Source: Actinomycetes bacterium
GTDB taxonomy: Bacteria; Actinomycetota; Acidimicrobiia; Acidimicrobiales; JAJYPT01
DNA length: 10,598 bases
Assembly (NCBI GenBank): GCA_021795135.1
Contig: JAJYPT010000046.1
Coordinates: 1 to 10,598, forward strand
Reading direction: 5' to 3'
The notes below the pieces were generated by a model. It had not been told where the DNA came from. It ran no database searches and was given only the letters and a program-made list of their open reading frames with translations. Positions 7,000 through 10,598 of this stretch are shown in pieces; within the stretch, counting starts at the first letter, position 1, and each line of letters opens with the position of its first letter. A program made the translations under genes and the position numbers.

Positions 7000-8721
7000 C
7001 TATCCTACTACTGCTTTTTTGACACATCTTATAGTAGTTATATTATTTGTGTTTTCTATAGTTACTAAATCTGTAAGTGCGTTTACTAAAAACAATCCCC
7101 TACCTTCTTCTTTTTCGAAGTCTGGAAGATCATTATCTAAATTCTTCCATAAAAATTCACTTCCAGGGTTTTCTACTTCCAAAACTACATCTGAACTTTC
7201 ACATTTAGCTCTTATAGTCAATTGAGCTCCTTTGGTAGGAGTTGAATTAATTACCGCATTAGAACAAAGTTCAGATCCCACCAAAAGCAGATCATCTATA
7301 ATATGTTGTTCTACTGGCACTCGTTCTAACCAATCTTTTAGAAAATGTCGAGCTAATGAAACTGTTGCTGGTTGTCTGGAGAAGTGGTATTCCAAAGGAG
7401 CCAAAGCAACAGATGTGGTTTTAGCAGGAGGGGTTCGTCTTCTAAGAACCAAAGCTAGAGAGTCATCTTTTCGAACAGCACCAGCTAAAGCTCTTTCTAC
7501 TAATGCCCTAGCTAAATAAGGAGCAGGGTATTGAGCAGTTTCAGAGGCAAAACGACAAAGAGCAGCTAATCCTTTTTCTATGTCTTTGGTGGATTCTATT
7601 AGTCCATCAGTATAAAAAACTAAAGCATCAGAACGTTGAAGATCTAATTCTATTATTTGGCTAGAACCAGCACCTGGCCATCCTATTGGGATTCCTGGGG
7701 CATATATCTCTTGTACTTGGTTTTGGTGAATCACCAAAGCAGGAGGATGTCCAGCGCCTGCTATGCGGATATGCCCTGTATTGGGATTGTATCTTCCCAC
7801 TATTAAAGTAGCTACAAGTTCTGGATTTTGGGCTGTTACTATCTTGTCAGCTTTTTCTATTAGTTTTTCCAATGGGCATCCTTCTAAGACTAAAAGTCTC
7901 AAAGCATGTGTCACAGCAAGAGCATCTTTTGTAGCAGAGACTCCTTTGCCCATGATGTCTACTACAACTAGATGTAAATCTCCATCTGGTAGTGGTATCC
8001 AATCATATAGATCCCCTCCCGAAGGTTCTGCTGGGTCTGCAGCTGTATAGAATACTCCTAATTCCACAAGAGGTATTTCTGGAGTTGTGGGCCGTACTGC
8101 TTCTTGGAGCTGGTGGACAATTTCTTGTCTGGTGGCCTCTCTTCCTGAGAAAGAAGCAAGAGTTTCTTTATTATCTAAAGCAACCGATAGATGAGTACAT
8201 ATGGCTTTTATTGCAGTAAAGGTATAGTCGTTTTTTTCTAGAATTGAAATAGAATTAGGATCTTGTTCTGGGCCTTTGGTTTGACCTATTGCTAAAATTC
8301 CTTGAGTTCCATAACTTTGTTTTGGGATAGGCAGTAATAAAAGATCTCTCACTCCTATTCTGTGAGCTAAGTTTTTTATCAAAGAACTGTTGCCCGCTTT
8401 GGCAAATGGTTTTCTAGGTGGCCAAGCACCTCCTATATTATTTTTTAGGGTATAATTTAGCCCAGGCTCTAGACGAGCATCTCCTAAATCTTCTATTCGA
8501 GAACCAGCCCAACCTGCTGAAGTCCAACGAGGAAGTCCAAATGGATCAATAGTCCACAGTCCAACTAGATCTGCATTGCTGATAGATTGTATGGCATTGG
8601 TTACCCAAGTAAGGATTTGTTCCATATTTTGCTGCCCATGTACAGCTTGAGCTAATTCTGAAAACAAATTAGCTAGTTGTAGATTGGGACTTATATATTT
8701 TTGTAATGTTGGTTTAGCCAA
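7000..8721 (-). CDS. GAF / SpoIIE-type PP2C phosphatase / RsbW-like HATPase fusion regulator
   Basis: Likely a partner-switching regulator. In related systems the PP2C domain dephosphorylates a STAS anti-anti-sigma protein and the HATPase domain phosphorylates it or binds a sigma factor. A GAF sensor domain covers about 15-190. The phosphatase at about 200-430 keeps the metal-binding acidic residues: GGDLYD (D237), DIMGKG (D255), FYTDG (D372) and KDDSLALV (D419/D420). The HATPase_c_2 domain at about 440-570 has the N-box SELCSNAV (E484, N488) and G-box EEGRGLFLV. The expected Asp of the ATP-binding D-box (VxDxG) appears as Asn in VENPG. There is no signal peptide or membrane segment. The start is TTG at 8721; an in-frame TGA lies three codons upstream and no strong Shine-Dalgarno is seen. 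No STAS or sigma gene lies in the window, so its partners must be elsewhere. Confidence 0.9.
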   Translation of the reverse strand: MAKPTLQKYISPNLQLANLFSELAQAVHGQQNMEQILTWVTNAIQSISNADLVGLWTIDPFGLPRWTSAGWAGSRIEDLGDARLEPGLNYTLKNNIGGAWPPRKPFAKAGNSSLIKNLAHRIGVRDLLLLPIPKQSYGTQGILAIGQTKGPEQDPNSISILEKNDYTFTAIKAICTHLSVALDNKETLASFSGREATRQEIVHQLQEAVRPTTPEIPLVELGVFYTAADPAEPSGGDLYDWIPLPDGDLHLVVVDIMGKGVSATKDALAVTHALRLLVLEGCPLEKLIEKADKIVTAQNPELVATLIVGRYNPNTGHIRIAGAGHPPALVIHQNQVQEIYAPGIPIGWPGAGSSQIIELDLQRSDALVFYTDGLIESTKDIEKGLAALCRFASETAQYPAPYLARALVERALAGAVRKDDSLALVLRRRTPPAKTTSVALAPLEYHFSRQPATVSLARHFLKDWLERVPVEQHIIDDLLLVGSELCSNAVINSTPTKGAQLTIRAKCESSDVVLEVENPGSEFLWKNLDNDLPDFEKEEGRGLFLVNALTDLVTIENTNNITTIRCVKKAVVG

Positions 8722-8745
8722 AGCCGTTCATTTCTTGAATCAAGA

Positions 8746-8773
8746 TTTATGTTTTTAATTTTCACTACTCCAA
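8746..8773 (-). promoter_or_regulatory. Possible promoter of the phosphatase gene
   Basis: On the minus strand TTGGAG (8773-8768) and CATAAA (8751-8746) are 16 bases apart, which would start the RNA about 15-20 bases before the TTG. Matches to consensus are partial. The element overlaps the tRNA promoter on the other strand. Confidence 0.3.
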
Positions 8774-8783
8774 ATCGTATAAG
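8755..8783 (+). promoter_or_regulatory. Promoter of the tRNA-Val gene
   Basis: TTAATT (8755-8760) and TATAAG (8778-8783) are separated by exactly 17 bases. The RNA would begin near 8790, about 14 bases before the tRNA 5' end. The -10 is a good match; the -35 is weak. Confidence 0.5.
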
Positions 8784-8803
8784 AAGTGCTAAAGTTTCCT
8801 AGG

Positions 8804-8876
8804 GGGCCGTTGGCGCAGGTGGTAGCGCACTTGCATGACGCGCAAGTGGTCGGGGGTTCGAGTCCCTCACGGCCCA
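8804..8876 (+). tRNA. tRNA-Val (anticodon GAC)
   Basis: A complete 73-base cloverleaf. The acceptor stem is GGGCCGT with ACGGCCC (8804-8810, 8869-8875). The D stem is GCGC/GCGC. The anticodon stem CTTGC/GCAAG encloses the loop ATGACGC, with the anticodon at 8837-8839. The T arm GGGGG/CCCTC (one G-T pair) has the loop TTCGAGT. The discriminator is A8876. CCA is not encoded (the next bases are CTA), so it must be added after transcription. U33 is present. It reads GUC and GUU codons. It stands alone, divergent from the phosphatase gene. Confidence 0.95.
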
Positions 8877-8877
8877 C

Positions 8878-8895
8878 TACTTTTGAATTAAAGTA
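8878..8895 (+). terminator. Weak hairpin just after tRNA-Val
   Basis: TACTTT and AAAGTA form a 6-bp stem with a 6-base loop two bases past the tRNA end, followed by mixed A/T rather than a T run. It may help 3' processing or termination; the stronger hairpin downstream is the likelier terminator. Confidence 0.25.
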
Positions 8896-8979
8896 TATAT
8901 TTATAAATTTATAAAGTTTTCTTCTTTCTAAAGTTCAATAAATGACTTTAGCATTTTTGTTCAATATGATTTGGTTTTA

Positions 8980-9039
8980 TATTTAAATTATAAAAACTAC
9001 CTTTTAGACGTATAAAAGGTAGTTTTTATAATTTAAATA
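8980..9039. terminator. Long perfect hairpin, bidirectional terminator
   Basis: A 27-bp perfect inverted repeat (8980-9006 with 9013-9039) around a six-base loop GACGTA. Inside it, the core ACTACC/GGTAGT is followed by five T on both strands, the form of a two-way rho-independent terminator. It lies between the tRNA (+) and the end of the sortase gene (-), as expected. The outer arms are almost pure A/T. The flanks 8896-8979 and 9040-9116 show no gene. Confidence 0.8.
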
Positions 9040-9116
9040 GCTTTAGATTTAGTAGGTAAAATTTTAGATTATTTAGAACCTGTTTTAGTCTGATGTTATC
9101 ATTTTTCAAATTCATC

Positions 9117-10193
9117 TCAAGACTTAGAAGTTGATTTTGTCAATATCGATACTTTAGATATTAACAAAATATTGTTTTTTACAACCATTGTTATTGTTGC
9201 GGCTTGAGAAGAGACGATAGCTCCTTTTAGATTTGAATTATGGATTACGAGTTCTACGTTAGTAGTATCTGATAAGGGCCAGTAAGAAGGAAGTTGAACT
9301 TGAGGCAAAGCTAATAGGTGCCACCAAGATAAATTATTTAACTTAGCTGTTTTAGATGCTTGTACATAATCTTGCAATACTAGATTTGTATCAATCAAAA
9401 CTGAAGGGCTTTGTATAAATGATTTAGTTGGTGATCCTGTTGTTGATAATTTTCCAAGGGTTATGCCAGATTTGCTAAATGATAAGTCTTTATGGTCAAT
9501 GCCAGCAATAGTTGGTATTTGAAGTTGTGAATTAGGTATCAAAGGTAAGGATATATTTGGAGATATAGTTCTTTGGGACACAAGTTGAGTGCCAACTACA
9601 TAGCGATTGGTGGTCCAAAAAAGAGCATTTGTAGGCCAACAAGTCACTAGTGATAATCCAGTACCTGATTGGGGAGGCGACAAAGTAGCTCCAGGTTTTG
9701 AAATAGTGGTAGAAACCACTTTAAAAACAGACTGAGAACAGCCCATCTCCCAAATTATTCGATCACCTAATTTAAGGTGATCAATATTGGAAAAATAACT
9801 TACGTCATGGGCTAAAAGTATGCTTTCACCTTTAGTACCTGGCCAAACAGTTGTTGGACTATGTCCAACTGCAATATCTAAAACAGAATTGGAAACTCCT
9901 TGTAAGACCGGTGCTTTCATAGAAATTGCTGGGATATCTAAAATGGCGGGACGTTGAGGAGTTGGTGTAGATCCAGCGGTATGGACGTTGCAAGTGTTAG
10001 GATTTTTTTGATTTGTTTTTGGTAAAGCCCTTTGAACCAATATTTTTCCCCCATGAGAGGAACGGTAATTCCACCATAGGGGATAAGCAATTCCAACTAT
10101 TGAAGTTAGAATAAAAAGTATAGCCACCATGATCCAAAAGTGATGATGGCTATATTTTGGTGTTATATCTGCTGAAGGAGTTTTCTTATCCAC
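9117..10193 (-). CDS. Sortase with extra C-terminal region
   Basis: A transpeptidase that would cleave a sorting signal and link the protein to the cell wall. The N-terminus is short and cytosolic, followed by one membrane anchor at about 20-40, so the enzyme faces outward. The sortase fold covers about 80-206. It has VGHSPTTVWPG (H111), catalytic H129 in LLAHD, the GDRI turn, catalytic C185 in LSLVTCWP, and R197 in NRYVV. The triad is complete. C70 and C152 could form a disulfide. Residues 207-358 are an additional Ser/Thr-rich, mostly beta-like stretch that I do not recognise and that ordinary sortases lack. The class is uncertain: class E is suggested by the YAHTG-type substrate next door. 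The start is GTG at 10193, overlapping the stop of the upstream stalk gene by 8 bp with no clear Shine-Dalgarno of its own, so translation is probably coupled. Confidence 0.88.
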   Translation of the reverse strand: MDKKTPSADITPKYSHHHFWIMVAILFILTSIVGIAYPLWWNYRSSHGGKILVQRALPKTNQKNPNTCNVHTAGSTPTPQRPAILDIPAISMKAPVLQGVSNSVLDIAVGHSPTTVWPGTKGESILLAHDVSYFSNIDHLKLGDRIIWEMGCSQSVFKVVSTTISKPGATLSPPQSGTGLSLVTCWPTNALFWTTNRYVVGTQLVSQRTISPNISLPLIPNSQLQIPTIAGIDHKDLSFSKSGITLGKLSTTGSPTKSFIQSPSVLIDTNLVLQDYVQASKTAKLNNLSWWHLLALPQVQLPSYWPLSDTTNVELVIHNSNLKGAIVSSQAATITMVVKNNILLISKVSILTKSTSKS

Positions 10194-10598
10194 TTCGAGA
10201 AGATTTTGAATAGCGTTGATAGATTTGAGTGCTAACTATTCCTAAGCCTCCAACTCCAAAGCTTCCTACAAGCAGCCAATATAGCCATCCAGACCAAGGT
10301 TTTCCAGTATGGGCATATGGAACAGTTGCTGTTGGTGACGAAGGAGTTACCGAGGTTGTAGAACCAGTTGTTCCAGTTGGAGAAGTTGTTCCAGTTGTTC
10401 CAGCTGGAGAAGTTGTTCCAGTTGTTCCAGCTGGAGAAGTTGTTCCAGTTGTTCCAGTTGTTCCAGTTGGAGAAGTTGTTCCAGTTGGGGTAGTAGTCGG
10501 CGTAGTTCCAGTTGGAGAAGTAGTTCCAGTTGGAGAAGTTGTTGGCGTAGTTCCAGTTGGAGAAGTTGTTCCAGTTGTTCCAGTTGGAGAAGTCGTCG
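10186..10598 (-). CDS. Cell-wall-anchored stalk protein with YAHTG sorting signal, 5' partial
   Basis: Only the last 136 residues are inside the window; the frame is open to the right edge. About 80 residues are a Thr/Pro/Gly/Ser repeat built from TSPTGT, TSPAGT and GTT units, a low-complexity and probably extended or glycosylated wall-spanning stalk. A short linker (STTSVTPSSPTATVP) leads to YAHTG (10303-10317), then a hydrophobic segment from WSGWLYWLLV to about GIVST, and a basic tail (QRYSKSSRSG). This order, motif then membrane helix then positive tail, is a sortase signal. YAHTG resembles the LAXTG signal used by actinobacterial class E sortases. The TAA at 10188-10186 overlaps the sortase start, which marks the protein as its likely substrate. 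The N-terminal functional domain is outside the window. Confidence 0.85.
   Translation of the reverse strand, partial: TTSPTGTTGTTSPTGTTPTTSPTGTTSPTGTTPTTTPTGTTSPTGTTGTTGTTSPAGTTGTTSPAGTTGTTSPTGTTGSTTSVTPSSPTATVPYAHTGKPWSGWLYWLLVGSFGVGGLGIVSTQIYQRYSKSSRSG
10364..10598. repeat. In-frame tandem repeat array in the stalk gene
   Basis: Near-identical 9-base (GTTCCAGTT on the plus strand) and 15- to 18-base units (GTTCCAGTTGGAGAA) alternate to the window edge. All are multiples of three, so copy-number changes keep the frame. Variants with GCTGG (Ala for Thr) and GGCGTA (Pro-Thr) mark individual copies. The array runs off the right end of the window. Confidence 0.9.

Noticed and set aside
7019..8219. 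Four plus-strand ORFs antisense to the phosphatase gene
   Set aside because: They are shadows of a gene with full domain motifs and show no conserved features.
8869..8979. Integration site at the tRNA-Val 3' end
   Set aside because: No second copy of the tRNA 3' end and no integrase are present in the window.
10364..10598. CRISPR-like array
   Set aside because: Units abut without unique spacers and translate in frame as a Thr/Pro/Gly/Ser stalk.

Overview
The window looks like chromosomal DNA of a low-GC member of the Actinomycetota. Three things point there: the housekeeping order priA-def-fmt-rsmB, a PriA that has lost its helicase motifs, and a sortase paired with a LAXTG-like (here YAHTG) sorting signal. 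A GAF-SpoIIE phosphatase-HATPase protein of the kind common in that phylum agrees. The base composition is strongly AT-rich, unlike most of the phylum, so an Acidimicrobiia-like or other low-GC lineage is plausible. The sequence alone does not fix the class.

Layout. Bases 2-4728 (+) hold the 3' part of priA (cut by the left edge), a 762-residue PAS-GAF-GGDEF-EAL cyclic-di-GMP protein placed inside the housekeeping cluster, and def. Bases 4753-6772 (+) hold fmt and rsmB, which overlap by 11 bp. fmt appears to start at an unusual CTG codon, which restores the first 43 residues of the Rossmann-like domain. A strong bidirectional terminator hairpin (6932-6979) separates rsmB from a convergent regulator gene on the minus strand (7000-8721). 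That gene encodes a GAF, SpoIIE-type PP2C phosphatase and RsbW-like ATPase fusion. A divergent tRNA-Val(GAC) follows (8804-8876), with a recognisable promoter. Next comes a 27-bp perfect hairpin (8980-9039). The right edge is a minus-strand pair: a surface protein, seen only as its Thr/Pro/Gly/Ser stalk and sorting signal, whose stop codon overlaps the GTG start of a sortase with a long extra C-terminal region.

How the parts fit. Def and Fmt are the two enzymes of the N-formyl-methionine cycle, RsmB methylates 16S rRNA, and tRNA-Val also serves translation. PriA serves replication restart. The GGDEF-EAL protein and the GAF-phosphatase-ATPase protein are sensory switches (cyclic di-GMP and partner-switching sigma control respectively) with no obvious physical tie to their neighbours. 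The sortase and stalk protein almost certainly act together: the enzyme is coupled in translation to its likely substrate. Four of the six complete protein genes start with a non-ATG codon (CTG, TTG, TTG, GTG).

No mobile element, CRISPR array, phage gene or rRNA is visible. The most notable items are the CTG start of fmt, the overlapping substrate-sortase pair with its YAHTG signal and extended sortase, and the altered active-site motifs in the two signalling proteins.
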